DNA of 64,000 nucleotides, taken from Rhodoplanes sp963840055. Lineage in GTDB: Bacteria > Pseudomonadota > Alphaproteobacteria > Rhizobiales > Xanthobacteraceae. The DNA lies in contig CAWIXM010000008.1 of the NCBI GenBank assembly GCA_963840055.1, positions 248,001 to 312,000 on the forward strand, written 5' to 3'. Position numbers and translations under genes: made by a program. The notes beneath the pieces are model-generated. The model was given only the letters and a program-made list of their open reading frames with translations, made no database searches and was not told where the DNA came from. Positions 56,340 through 64,000 of this stretch are shown piece by piece; position 1 is the first letter of the stretch, and every line of letters begins with the position of its first letter.

Positions 56340-57674
56340 TCACTTGCAGTCGCGCGGCGTGACGTTGTTATCCTTGGCGTATTTCTCGGAATCCTCCTTG
56401 ATGAGCTTGTCCACAACATCACGATCGGGTTCGTAATAGCCCTTGGAGACGATCTTCCATTTCTTGCCATCCCACTGTTGGATCGCGACCTTGCCGGGCC
56501 CTTCGTGATTGGCGCAGGTGATCTTCACCGGGACCGTGAAGCCTTCGAGGCCGAGTTCCTTCAATCGATTCTCGTCGACATTGAGGTTCTCGAACCCATC
56601 ACGCAGCTGCTTGCCGTGGATCTCGACCGTATTGTACATCTTCATGGCGGTGCGCATGGCTTCGGTGGTCCACATGGCGGCGACCAGTCCGCGATTATAC
56701 AGCACTTCGCCGATGCGGTCCTTGAAGGTCGGATCGACCGCCTTGCCGCGGTCGTAGACGTATTTGATGATGTCTTTGTGCACGGGGAAATCGGCACCCG
56801 ATGCGTGGAAAGTTCCCGACAGGTAGCCTTTCGCGGCCTCACCGGCAGGCTTGACGTCGTTCTCGGAGCCCGACCACCATACGCCGATGAAATGATCCAT
56901 CGGGTAGCGGATCGACGCCGCCTCCTTGATCGCAACCTGGTTCATCACGCCCCAACCCCACATCAACACCCAGTCGGGCCGGTCCCGGCGGATCTGCAGC
57001 CAAACCGCCTTCTGCTCCTGGCCGGGGTGATCAACAGCGATGTCACGAAATTCGAAGCCGTACTTTTTCGCAAGCGCCTGCAAGGTGCGGATCGGTTCCT
57101 TGCCGTAAGCCGAGTTATGGTAGACGAGATAGATCTTCTTGCCCTTGAGCTTGTCCATCCCGCCCTCGCGGTCTCCGATATACTTGATGAGCGCCGAAGC
57201 CTGGCTCCAATACGTCGCCGGAAGGTTGAATACCCACTTAAACACCTTGCCATTCGCGGCGGAGGTTCGGCCGTAGCCCATCGAGAAGACGGGAATCTCG
57301 TCGACTGAAGCCTTTGGGATGATCTGATAGGTGATGCCGGTCGACAGCGGTTGGTAGACGAGCGCGCCGGATGGCTCCTCGCCCTTGGTCTTCTCGTAGC
57401 ACTCAACCCCCTTCTGCGTATTGTACTCGGTCTCGCACTGTACGATCTTGACCTTCGCACACTCGCCTTTCTTCAGGCATACGCCGCCGTCGCGCTCATT
57501 GAGCATGGTGAAGTAATCGGCGTAGCCGTTGGCAAAGGGAATTCCATTGGGCGCGTACGGGCCGGTGCGGAATTCGAGCGCCGGGATCACGAGTTCGTAA
57601 GCGCCGGCCGCGCCGGTGGCCATGACGGCGACTGCGGCGCCCGCGGCCAGTTTCGTCAATCTATTTAGTAACAT
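56340..57674 (-). CDS. ABC transporter substrate-binding protein (branched-chain amino acid type)
   Basis: Periplasmic receptor of 444 residues with a signal peptide (MLLNRLTKLAAGAAVAVMAT, cleavage after GAAGA). The mature protein has the type I binding fold: LEFRTGPYAPNGIPFANGYAD near residue 35, SMGYGRTSAANGKVFKW near 135 and MWGWGVMNQVAIKEA near 240. It is longer than LivJ (about 370) and contains Cys residues near 68, 73, 80 and 92. Such receptors usually bind aromatic or fatty carboxylates or amino acids. The ATG follows GGAGG. The ligand is unknown. Confidence 0.88.
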   Translation of the reverse strand: MLLNRLTKLAAGAAVAVMATGAAGAYELVIPALEFRTGPYAPNGIPFANGYADYFTMLNERDGGVCLKKGECAKVKIVQCETEYNTQKGVECYEKTKGEEPSGALVYQPLSTGITYQIIPKASVDEIPVFSMGYGRTSAANGKVFKWVFNLPATYWSQASALIKYIGDREGGMDKLKGKKIYLVYHNSAYGKEPIRTLQALAKKYGFEFRDIAVDHPGQEQKAVWLQIRRDRPDWVLMWGWGVMNQVAIKEAASIRYPMDHFIGVWWSGSENDVKPAGEAAKGYLSGTFHASGADFPVHKDIIKYVYDRGKAVDPTFKDRIGEVLYNRGLVAAMWTTEAMRTAMKMYNTVEIHGKQLRDGFENLNVDENRLKELGLEGFTVPVKITCANHEGPGKVAIQQWDGKKWKIVSKGYYEPDRDVVDKLIKEDSEKYAKDNNVTPRDCK

Positions 57675-57751
57675 TGCATTTCCTCCGTTTGGTGTGGGGT
57701 CGACGCCCCGCTTGATTTTTCATAATCCGGCCTAAGGGAGCAGGCACTCCG

Positions 57752-58828
57752 CTAATAGGGGAATGGCCAAAGCCGAAGCTTCTCCTTGGCGATTTGCCAA
57801 AGCCGCGCCAATCCATGCGGTTCGAGAATGAGGAAAAAGATGATCAGAGACCCCATGATTATATATTCAAGGTGCTTCGCAAACACGGCGCTGAGGCCGA
57901 GCTCATCGACCATCGTGTTCGTCAAGGCGATCGGCATCAGAACGAGGAAGGCAGCGCCGAGGAAGCTGCCGAGAACCGTTCCAAGCCCGCCGATGATGAT
58001 CATGAACAGCACCAGGAATGAGTTTTGAATGCCGAAAGTGTCGCCGCCTTCGGCTGCGCCGAGCCAGAGAATGAACATCATCGCGCCGGCCACGCCGACA
58101 TAAAACGAGCTGACGCCAAAGGCGGAAAGTTTCGCGGCAAGCGGGCGAATGCCGATCAGTTCGGCGGCGACGTCCATGTCGCGGATCGCCATCCACGACC
58201 GGCCGAAGCGGCCGCGGACCAAATTCTTGGCGCCCAACGCCAGAATCGCCACCGTCGCAAGGGCGAGCACGTACTTCGCAGCGGGCTCGGCGCCCTCTCC
58301 CGTCATCAGCACGCCGAAAAAGGTGCGCGGCGGGACAGTAATTTGCCCTGTGGGGCTGTAATTGCGCAGCCAGTCCCACTTATAGAACAGCCAAACCAGG
58401 AAGAACTGCGCCGCGAGCGTCGCAACCGCGAGATAGAAGCCCTTGATGCGCAAACTCGGCAATCCGAACAGCATGCCGACGACGGCGGTAATCAAGCCCG
58501 CTACGAGGAACACGACGATCAAGTTGAGTTCAGGCATGGTCGTCATCAGCTTGAAAGCGGAATAGGCGCCAACGCCCATGAACGCCCCGGTTCCGAACGA
58601 CAGCTGACCGCAATAGCCGGTGAGGATGTTAAGCCCGAGCGCGGCGAGGCCGAAGATAAGGAAAGGAAGTAGAATCGCATTTAGCGTATAGTCGGTAATA
58701 AAGAACGGCACGACCAGGAAGGCCACGAGCAGCACGGCAATAACAAACCAGCGATCCTGAGCGATCGGGAAGATCGCCTGATCGGCGGCATAGGATGTCT
58801 TAAACTGGCCGACCTCGCGGTAGAACAT
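57752..58828 (-). CDS. Branched-chain amino acid-type ABC transporter permease (LivM-like)
   Basis: A 358-residue permease with about nine hydrophobic segments. The LivM signature is present: LNILTGYCGQLSFGTGAFMGVGAYS (about residue 62), the EAA-like loop with GRFGRSWMAIRDMDVAAELIGIRPLAAKLSAFGVSSFYVGVAGAM (about 210) and GGLGTVLGSFLGAAFLVL. The ATG is preceded by AGGAAAC. The next gene (LivH) ends 9 bases upstream, so the two permeases are co-translated. Confidence 0.93.
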   Translation of the reverse strand: MFYREVGQFKTSYAADQAIFPIAQDRWFVIAVLLVAFLVVPFFITDYTLNAILLPFLIFGLAALGLNILTGYCGQLSFGTGAFMGVGAYSAFKLMTTMPELNLIVVFLVAGLITAVVGMLFGLPSLRIKGFYLAVATLAAQFFLVWLFYKWDWLRNYSPTGQITVPPRTFFGVLMTGEGAEPAAKYVLALATVAILALGAKNLVRGRFGRSWMAIRDMDVAAELIGIRPLAAKLSAFGVSSFYVGVAGAMMFILWLGAAEGGDTFGIQNSFLVLFMIIIGGLGTVLGSFLGAAFLVLMPIALTNTMVDELGLSAVFAKHLEYIIMGSLIIFFLILEPHGLARLWQIAKEKLRLWPFPY

Positions 58829-58837
58829 CGTTGTTTC

Positions 58838-59767
58838 CTAGACCCGTCTAATAATCTTCTCGCCGAACAGCCCTTCCGGACGGACCAGCAGGAACAGGAG
58901 CGCCAGCATATAGGCGAACCAATTCTCCACCGCTCCGCCGACCAAGGGGCCGAAATACACCTCCGCGAGCTTCTCGCCGACGCCGATGATCAGCCCGCCG
59001 ACAATGGCGCCGGGCACCGAATTGAACCCGCCAAGGATCAACACCGGCAGCGCCTTGAGCGCGATCAGTGACAGCGAGAACTGAATGCCGGATTTGGCGC
59101 CCCACATGATGCCGGCAACCAGGGCGACAATGCCGGCGGCTGCCCAGACGATCGCCCAAATCGTGTTGAGCGAAATGCCGACCGACAGCGCCGCCTGGTG
59201 GTCGTCGGCCACCGCGCGCAACGCCCGCCCGATCCGGGTCTTCTGGAAGAAGATGGCGAGCGCGGTGACGAGTGCGGCGGCGACCACCGCCGCGACGACT
59301 TCCAACTGATCGACATAGAGCCCGTAATTATCGAGCAGCCAGTCGTTCGCCCCGCTCGGCAGGCCCAGATCGAGCACTTTTACGTCGGAGCCCCACAGAA
59401 GGTCGCCGGCGCCTTCGAGCACATAGGCGAGGCCAAGCGTCATCATGAACAGGATGATCGGCTCCTGGTTGACCAGATGGCGCAGCACCAGACGCTCGAT
59501 CAGGATTGCGAGGCCGATCATCACGAGCACCGTCGCGATGATGGCGAGCCATGGCGGCATGGCGAGCGCCGAATTGATCTGATGGGTGATCGGGATCGTG
59601 CCGGTCAGGAATCCGGCGAGCGTCAGGCCGGCGAACAGCGCCATTACGCCTTGGGCGAAATTGAATACGCCGGACGCCTTGAAAATAAGCACGAAGCCAA
59701 GCGCGACCAGCGAATACATTACCCCGGCCAATAGCCCGCTGATCACCGTTTCCGCAAAGAACATCAT
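58838..59767 (-). CDS. Branched-chain amino acid-type ABC transporter permease (LivH-like)
   Basis: A 309-residue permease with about eight hydrophobic segments. The LivH features are SLVALGFVLIFKASGVFNFAQG at the N-terminus, the cytoplasmic loop TRIGRALRAVADDHQAALSVGI (about residue 187), and LKALPVLILGGFNSVPGAIVGGLIIG. It lies between the LivG-like ATPase gene (42 bases upstream) and LivM. Confidence 0.93.
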   Translation of the reverse strand: MMFFAETVISGLLAGVMYSLVALGFVLIFKASGVFNFAQGVMALFAGLTLAGFLTGTIPITHQINSALAMPPWLAIIATVLVMIGLAILIERLVLRHLVNQEPIILFMMTLGLAYVLEGAGDLLWGSDVKVLDLGLPSGANDWLLDNYGLYVDQLEVVAAVVAAALVTALAIFFQKTRIGRALRAVADDHQAALSVGISLNTIWAIVWAAAGIVALVAGIMWGAKSGIQFSLSLIALKALPVLILGGFNSVPGAIVGGLIIGVGEKLAEVYFGPLVGGAVENWFAYMLALLFLLVRPEGLFGEKIIRRV

Positions 59768-59809
59768 GCAATCGTTCCCGTTCCGCGGCGCTCCCCGCCG
59801 CCTGCGCGT

Positions 59810-61033
59810 CTAGTGTCCCATGCCGAGATAGGCGCGGATCACCACCGGATCGCTCTGGACCTCGCCAGGCGGGCCTTCGGAAATCTTCACGCCATGATCG
59901 AGCACCACGACGAAATTCGACAGGTCCATCACCACGCCCATGTCGTGCTCGATCAGCGCGATCGTGGTGCCGAATTGGCGATTGACGTCGAGGATGTAGC
60001 GCGACATGTCCTCCTTCTCTTCGAGGTTCATGCCGGCCATCGGTTCGTCGAGCAGCAGGAGATTGGGCTCCATGGCGAGCGCGCGGCCAAGTTCGACCCG
60101 CTTCTGCAGTCCATAGGGCAAGCGCCCGACCGGCACCTTGCGAATGTGCTCGATCTCGAGAAAATCGATGATGCGCTCCACCGCCTCGCGGTGCTCGAGT
60201 TCTTCCTTCTGCGCCGGCCCCCAATGCAGGAACTGCCACAGAAGTCCCTTGTGCATTTTTAGCGCACGGCCCGACATGATGTTGTCGAGTGTCGACATGC
60301 CTTTGAATAGCGCGACGTTCTGAAAGGTGCGGCCGATGCCCTGACTCGCCGCAAGGTAGGGGCGCATCTGATTGCGCTTTTCGCCTTTGAAGGTGATCGA
60401 GCCTTCTTGGGGATGGTAGAAGCCGTTGATCACGTTGAGCATCGAAGTCTTGCCAGCGCCGTTCGGGCCGATAATGGCGACGATTTCTCCGCGTTCGATC
60501 TCGAAGCTCACTTGCTGCAAAGCGTGCACGCCGCCGAACCGCAGCGACACGTTCTCGACCTTGAGCAGGATGTCGGCGGTCCGACCCGGTTCGAGGCGCG
60601 AGCCGCGCCCGAGGAAATGGTGGCGACGGCGCATCGTGGCGAGGATCGACAGTGCCTCATCACGCGTCTCATAGAGGTTAGAACGGAAGCGCTCGGCTTC
60701 GGCGTGCTTGCGGATCGATTGCCGGGTCTCGTCGGTCGCGCCGAAGCGCACGGTGCCGTTGCTGTATTTGACGTTGGCGAGTTTGCCGCCTAAGGCGAAA
60801 TCATCCCAGGCCTCCGGCATAACGACGCAGTTCTCATAGTTAATGAGGAAGTACCAGCGGCCGCCAGCCTTCTCCATCTGCCGATCGACTTCGTCGTAGA
60901 ATCGACGCACGATCTCGCGGTCGGCGAAGGTGACGTTGCTGAGGTCAACCTCCATCACCTCGAGCGCGGTGTTGAACTTGATCCGGGTCGAAAAATCAAT
61001 CGTTTCGGCGACCCTGAAAGGCACGTCATCCAT
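59810..61033 (-). CDS. LivG-like ABC ATPase with an extra N-terminal domain
   Basis: A 407-residue ATPase. The C-terminal 250 residues are LivG-like: Walker A GPNGAGKTS, the loop SQGIGRTFQNVALFKGMSTLDNI, the degenerate signature VGRLPYGLQKRVELGRAL, LLLDEPMAGMN and EHDMGVVMDLS. The first 150 residues are not part of any LivG: DFSTRIKFN, ALEVMEVDLSNVTFADREIVRR, WYFLINYENCVVMPEAW and VKYSNGTVRFGATDETR. They look like a small alpha/beta domain, perhaps STAS/SpoIIAA-like. An ATG at 61033 with GAGGG upstream is chosen over an RBS-less GTG at 61090. Confidence 0.85.
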   Translation of the reverse strand: MDDVPFRVAETIDFSTRIKFNTALEVMEVDLSNVTFADREIVRRFYDEVDRQMEKAGGRWYFLINYENCVVMPEAWDDFALGGKLANVKYSNGTVRFGATDETRQSIRKHAEAERFRSNLYETRDEALSILATMRRRHHFLGRGSRLEPGRTADILLKVENVSLRFGGVHALQQVSFEIERGEIVAIIGPNGAGKTSMLNVINGFYHPQEGSITFKGEKRNQMRPYLAASQGIGRTFQNVALFKGMSTLDNIMSGRALKMHKGLLWQFLHWGPAQKEELEHREAVERIIDFLEIEHIRKVPVGRLPYGLQKRVELGRALAMEPNLLLLDEPMAGMNLEEKEDMSRYILDVNRQFGTTIALIEHDMGVVMDLSNFVVVLDHGVKISEGPPGEVQSDPVVIRAYLGMGH

Positions 61034-61159
61034 TCCGCGGCCCTCGCTCGGCGTATGCGCGGTTTCCGCTGGCTTTTCGCTCGACGACACTGCTGCGATC
61101 AGCGCAGGCGCTCGTTGCCTTGGCGCCCAGCCGTTTCGCGCAGCATCGTGCGTGACCCG

Positions 61160-63133
61160 TCATTCGGCAGCCTCTCTGCGCGGGGGCGGTGTCTCGGAGC
61201 GAACGTCCAGATCGCGGATCTTCACGCGCGCGGAGATCACGCCCTTGTGTCCGTCCTCGAAGGTGACTTCGGTGGTGATATCGGCCTCCTTCACGCCGTC
61301 ATAGAGGGCGGTCACGAGCGGCGCATAGCGCTCGGCGATGAAACCGCGCCGGACCTTCTGCGTGCGGGTGAGTTCGCCGTCGTCGGGATCAAGCTCCTTG
61401 TGCAGGATGAGAAAGCGCCGGATCTGTGCACCCGCCATCACCTCTTCCTCTGCGAGCAAGCGATTGACCTCGGCGACGTCCTTCTCAAGCATGTCATAGA
61501 TCATCGGGTGGCCGGCGAGCTCCTGGTAGGACGCATAGGCGATATTGTTGCGCTCGGCCCAGTTACCCACCGCAGCGAGATCGATGTTGAGCATAGCTGC
61601 GACATAGTCGCGGTTGTCCCCGAAGGTGACCGCCTCCTTGATATTCGGGAAGAACTTCAGCTTGTTCTCGATGTATTTCGGCGCGAACAGCGTGCCGTCT
61701 TTGAGCCGACCAACATCCTTTGCGCGATCGATGATCCGCAATTGCCCGGTTTTCGGATCAAAAACACCGGCGTCGCCAGTCTTAACAAAGCCGTCGCTCG
61801 TCAGGGTGTCGGCGGTTTTTTCCTCGTCCTTGAAATAACCGATGAACATGCCGGGCGATTTGAATTGCACTTCGCCGCTCTCGGCGATCCGCAGATCGAC
61901 ATTGGGCGCTGCCGGACCAACCGTCGCGGCGTGGATCTGTCCATCGGGATGAGCGGTGATGTAAAGAAAGGCTTCGGTCTGCCCGTAAAGCTGCTTAAGG
62001 TTTATTCCGAGCGAGCGGTAGAACGAGAACAGCTCCGGTCCGATTGCCTCGCCGGCCGTATAAGCGACGCGGACGCGCGACAGGCCGAGCACGTTCTTGA
62101 GCGGCTCGTAAATCAGGAACTTTCCGACCGCATACAGGAGACGCCCACCGAAGGGCACGGGCCGACGATTGAGGATTGCTTCCCCGTAACGCCGCGCGAC
62201 CCCGGTGAAATAGCGGAAGAGCAGCCGCTTGAGGCGCGCAGCATCCTCAAGGCGGATGGTGATCCGCGTGAGCATTTGCTCGAAAATGCGCGGCGGCGCG
62301 AAGAAGAAAGTCGGGCCGATTTCTTTCAGATCCTGCATCGCCGTCTCGGTGCTCTCCGGACACGCGAGGCAGAAACCTGCGACGAGACCCTGCGCATAGT
62401 TGAGATAATGGTCTCCCACCCAGGCGAGCGGCAGATAAGCGAGCGCCACGTCGTTTTCGTCAAGGTTGTCGAACGCGACCGTGTCGGCGGCGGCATTGAT
62501 GCAGCCGGCGGCCGGCAGCATTACCCCTTTGGACTGGCCGGTCGTGCCTGACGTATAGAGGATGATCGAGACATCCGAACCTTTGCCGGCGGCAATCTCG
62601 CCATCGAGCCAAGCGACCACTTGCGGATCGGCAAGAGCGGCGCGCCCCTTTTCGATGACTTCGTCGATTGCGTGCAGGCGAGGGTCTTCGTAATCGCGCA
62701 GCCCGCGCGGCTCGTCGTAGATGATATGTTCGAGCTTGCCCAGTCGGTCGGACACTGACAGGATCTTGTCGACCTGCTCTTGGTCTTGAACGGAAGCGAA
62801 GCGCACCTCGGCATGGGCGAGCACATAGGCAAGCTCATTTGCGACCGCATCGGCGTAGACCGGCACGGGAATGGCGCCCAGCGTCTGAGCGGCCATGATT
62901 GACCAGTAAAGCCTCGGCCGGTTCGCGCCGACAATGGCGATCGTTTCGCCCCGTTGAAGGCCCAACCGATTGAAGCCGACCGCGAGGGCACGGACCTGGT
63001 CGAACATCTCGGCCCAAGTCCAAGTCTGCCAGATACCGAAATCCTTGTGGCGCATCGCCGGCCGGCGGCCGAAACGATCTGCATTGCGCGCCAATAGCTT
63101 CGGGAACGTGTCCGCCACTGGGGCAGCCACCAC
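61160..63133 (-). CDS. AMP-dependent acyl-CoA synthetase / long-chain fatty acid-CoA ligase
   Basis: Adenylate-forming ligase of 657 residues that makes an acyl-CoA from a free carboxylic acid, ATP and CoA. Motifs: YTSGTTGQSKGV (AMP/ATP loop, about 190), YGQTEAFLYIT (about 390), GDAGVFDPKTGQLRIIDRAKDV (about 460) and the lysine region TRTQKVRRGFIAERY near the C-terminus. It resembles the long-chain (FadD15-type) ligases. The GTG at 63133 is preceded by GGGAGGA at ideal spacing; a GTG at 63157 is an alternative. It heads the transporter operon, 126 bases before the LivG-like gene, so imported acids are probably activated on entry. Confidence 0.9.
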   Translation of the reverse strand: MVAAPVADTFPKLLARNADRFGRRPAMRHKDFGIWQTWTWAEMFDQVRALAVGFNRLGLQRGETIAIVGANRPRLYWSIMAAQTLGAIPVPVYADAVANELAYVLAHAEVRFASVQDQEQVDKILSVSDRLGKLEHIIYDEPRGLRDYEDPRLHAIDEVIEKGRAALADPQVVAWLDGEIAAGKGSDVSIILYTSGTTGQSKGVMLPAAGCINAAADTVAFDNLDENDVALAYLPLAWVGDHYLNYAQGLVAGFCLACPESTETAMQDLKEIGPTFFFAPPRIFEQMLTRITIRLEDAARLKRLLFRYFTGVARRYGEAILNRRPVPFGGRLLYAVGKFLIYEPLKNVLGLSRVRVAYTAGEAIGPELFSFYRSLGINLKQLYGQTEAFLYITAHPDGQIHAATVGPAAPNVDLRIAESGEVQFKSPGMFIGYFKDEEKTADTLTSDGFVKTGDAGVFDPKTGQLRIIDRAKDVGRLKDGTLFAPKYIENKLKFFPNIKEAVTFGDNRDYVAAMLNIDLAAVGNWAERNNIAYASYQELAGHPMIYDMLEKDVAEVNRLLAEEEVMAGAQIRRFLILHKELDPDDGELTRTQKVRRGFIAERYAPLVTALYDGVKEADITTEVTFEDGHKGVISARVKIRDLDVRSETPPPRREAAE

Positions 63134-63553
63134 GGCGCGTCCTCCCTGGCACGGCACGTTGATCGTGCCTGTTGTACAACCGAGCGGCCACCCGGCCGCC
63201 GCAGTTCCTCAAGATTTATAGTACTCTAGAGCATGTTTGGTGCGGTCCGCAATCGGTCTATCCTGCGTCACACCGTCGGCCGCCCCGCCAGTCAAGGTCG
63301 GGGCGATTTGACGGTCGGTATCCTCGTGTTTGCGGCCATTACCGCGCTAGTCCTCCAACTATTTGGTAGCCGCTGATCGTATCTATTCGACAAGTCGCCG
63401 CGGCCGCTCGTCGTCGCTTTGGATTGCTACTGTGCCATTATACGAATTTATAACAAGCGATCGCTTGACAGACTGGAGGGCGCGGTATCCAGTATCGTGG
63501 GCGAATGTTAGTGGCACTGGCGCGCACCGTTCGCACCGAGCGATAAATCCATC
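63134..63553. other. Upstream region of the acyl-CoA ligase operon
   Basis: About 420 bases between the acyl-CoA ligase and the Crp/Fnr-type gene, both minus strand. No gene recognised; the open frame near 63363-63566 has no family match. It should hold the operon promoter. I found no clear sigma-70 boxes or an inverted repeat that would be a Crp/Fnr site. Confidence 0.3.
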
Positions 63554-64000
63554 CTATTCGCCGTAACGGCTGAGACGCTTTAGATCAATAACCGTTATTC
63601 CGCCTCGCTCGATGCGAATGAGACCCGCTTTTTCGAGCGACTTAAGGCCTTTATTGGCAGCTTGGCGTGAGATGCCGGATAGTGCGCCAATCTCCTCCTG
63701 GGATATCTCAAGATGCATTTCCGGATCCGGATAGAATACAGGATTGAATAGCCAGGTAATATTGCGCGCGAGACGAGCCGTTGCGTCCAACATGCGGTCG
63801 TATTCGACCAGCGCAATGAATTGTCCGAGCCGCTCGTTGAGCTGCCTGACCAGGAAGCGGTTGAAAGCGACGCTATTCTCAAACAGCCACAGAAAAGTCG
63901 ACCTATTCATCAGCGCCATTCGCGTATCGCGTAGCGCAACGAGATCGTACTGCCGGGCCTCGTCTTTCAGAATGGTTCCTTCGCCGAACCATCCTCCGGC
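63554..64000 (-). CDS. Crp/Fnr family transcriptional regulator (5' end outside window)
   Basis: The last 148 residues of a Crp/Fnr protein; the coding frame stays open to the window edge. The visible start is the end of the cyclic-nucleotide-type beta roll (GGWFGEGTILKDEARQYDLVALRDTRM), then the dimer helix (LWLFENSVAFNRFLVRQLNERL). The C-terminal winged HTH follows (LEISQEEIGALSGISRQAANKGLKSLEKAGLIRI). No Fnr-type Cys cluster is visible in this part. It lies upstream of the acyl-CoA ligase operon on the same strand, so it may regulate it. An internal ATG at 63919 is not the real start. Confidence 0.88.
   Translation of the reverse strand, partial: AGGWFGEGTILKDEARQYDLVALRDTRMALMNRSTFLWLFENSVAFNRFLVRQLNERLGQFIALVEYDRMLDATARLARNITWLFNPVFYPDPEMHLEISQEEIGALSGISRQAANKGLKSLEKAGLIRIERGGITVIDLKRLSRYGE

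Overview
The window is high-GC DNA from an alphaproteobacterium, most likely a member of the Hyphomicrobiales (Rhizobiales) near Rhodopseudomonas, Bradyrhizobium or Xanthobacteraceae. This is inferred from conserved local gene orders (DUF2948-hisD-UPF0262-phosphatase-infA-maf-yacG; lrp divergent from trxB; rplY-pth-ychF), from intergenic repeats of the type common in that group, and from a haloacetate dehalogenase that resembles the Rhodopseudomonas enzyme residue for residue around its active site. No rRNA, tRNA, CRISPR array, transposase or prophage was found. Most of the window reads as chromosomal housekeeping sequence.

Layout. 1-4.6 kb: an aa3-type cytochrome c oxidase operon on the minus strand (ctaC, ctaD, two subunit-III genes, a subunit-IV gene). 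5-10 kb: UDP-glucose dehydrogenase, a CYTH phosphohydrolase-like protein, a secreted phytase-like esterase, and a DUF5132/HMA2-type pair, followed by a block of palindromic repeats. 10-16.4 kb: cysE, mutL with the endonuclease motif, rsmD, a frameshifted rluB-type pseudouridine synthase, tadA, and a low-GC orphan gene. 16.4-19.5 kb: purD, haloacetate dehalogenase and a patatin-like lipase, all minus strand. 20-24 kb: an MFS permease, an ArsB/NhaD-like permease, and a periplasmic thioredoxin/CcdA pair. 24-29.4 kb, minus strand: a YbjN protein, prs, a lipoprotein, pgeF, a MidA-type methyltransferase and lgt. 29.6-32.7 kb: ubiK, rplY, pth, ychF. 33-37.2 kb: the hisD-infA-maf-yacG block. 37.4-44.2 kb: carB, greA, lrp/trxB, a LysR regulator. 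44.6-46 kb: msrP and an acyl-CoA dehydrogenase remnant.

The most unusual region is 46.4-52.0 kb. A single-domain response regulator overlaps a gene for a membrane PAS / degenerate histidine-kinase / DEDDh-exonuclease fusion. These are followed by a small two-helix membrane protein and a large CrbS-like Na+/solute-symporter fused to an intact histidine kinase. Convergent to this lies a fused isobutyryl-CoA mutase (icmF), and upstream of icmF on the same strand a branched-chain-amino-acid-type ABC transporter operon headed by an acyl-CoA ligase (55.5-63.1 kb). One reading is that the region senses, imports, activates and rearranges carboxylic acids; this is inference from context. A Crp/Fnr-type regulator runs off the right edge.

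Dispersed repeats are prominent. A roughly 105-bp element built of two hairpins occurs five times, a palindromic composite element occurs twice in opposite orientation, and a further palindrome has been captured in frame in the C-terminal tail of the rluB-type gene.
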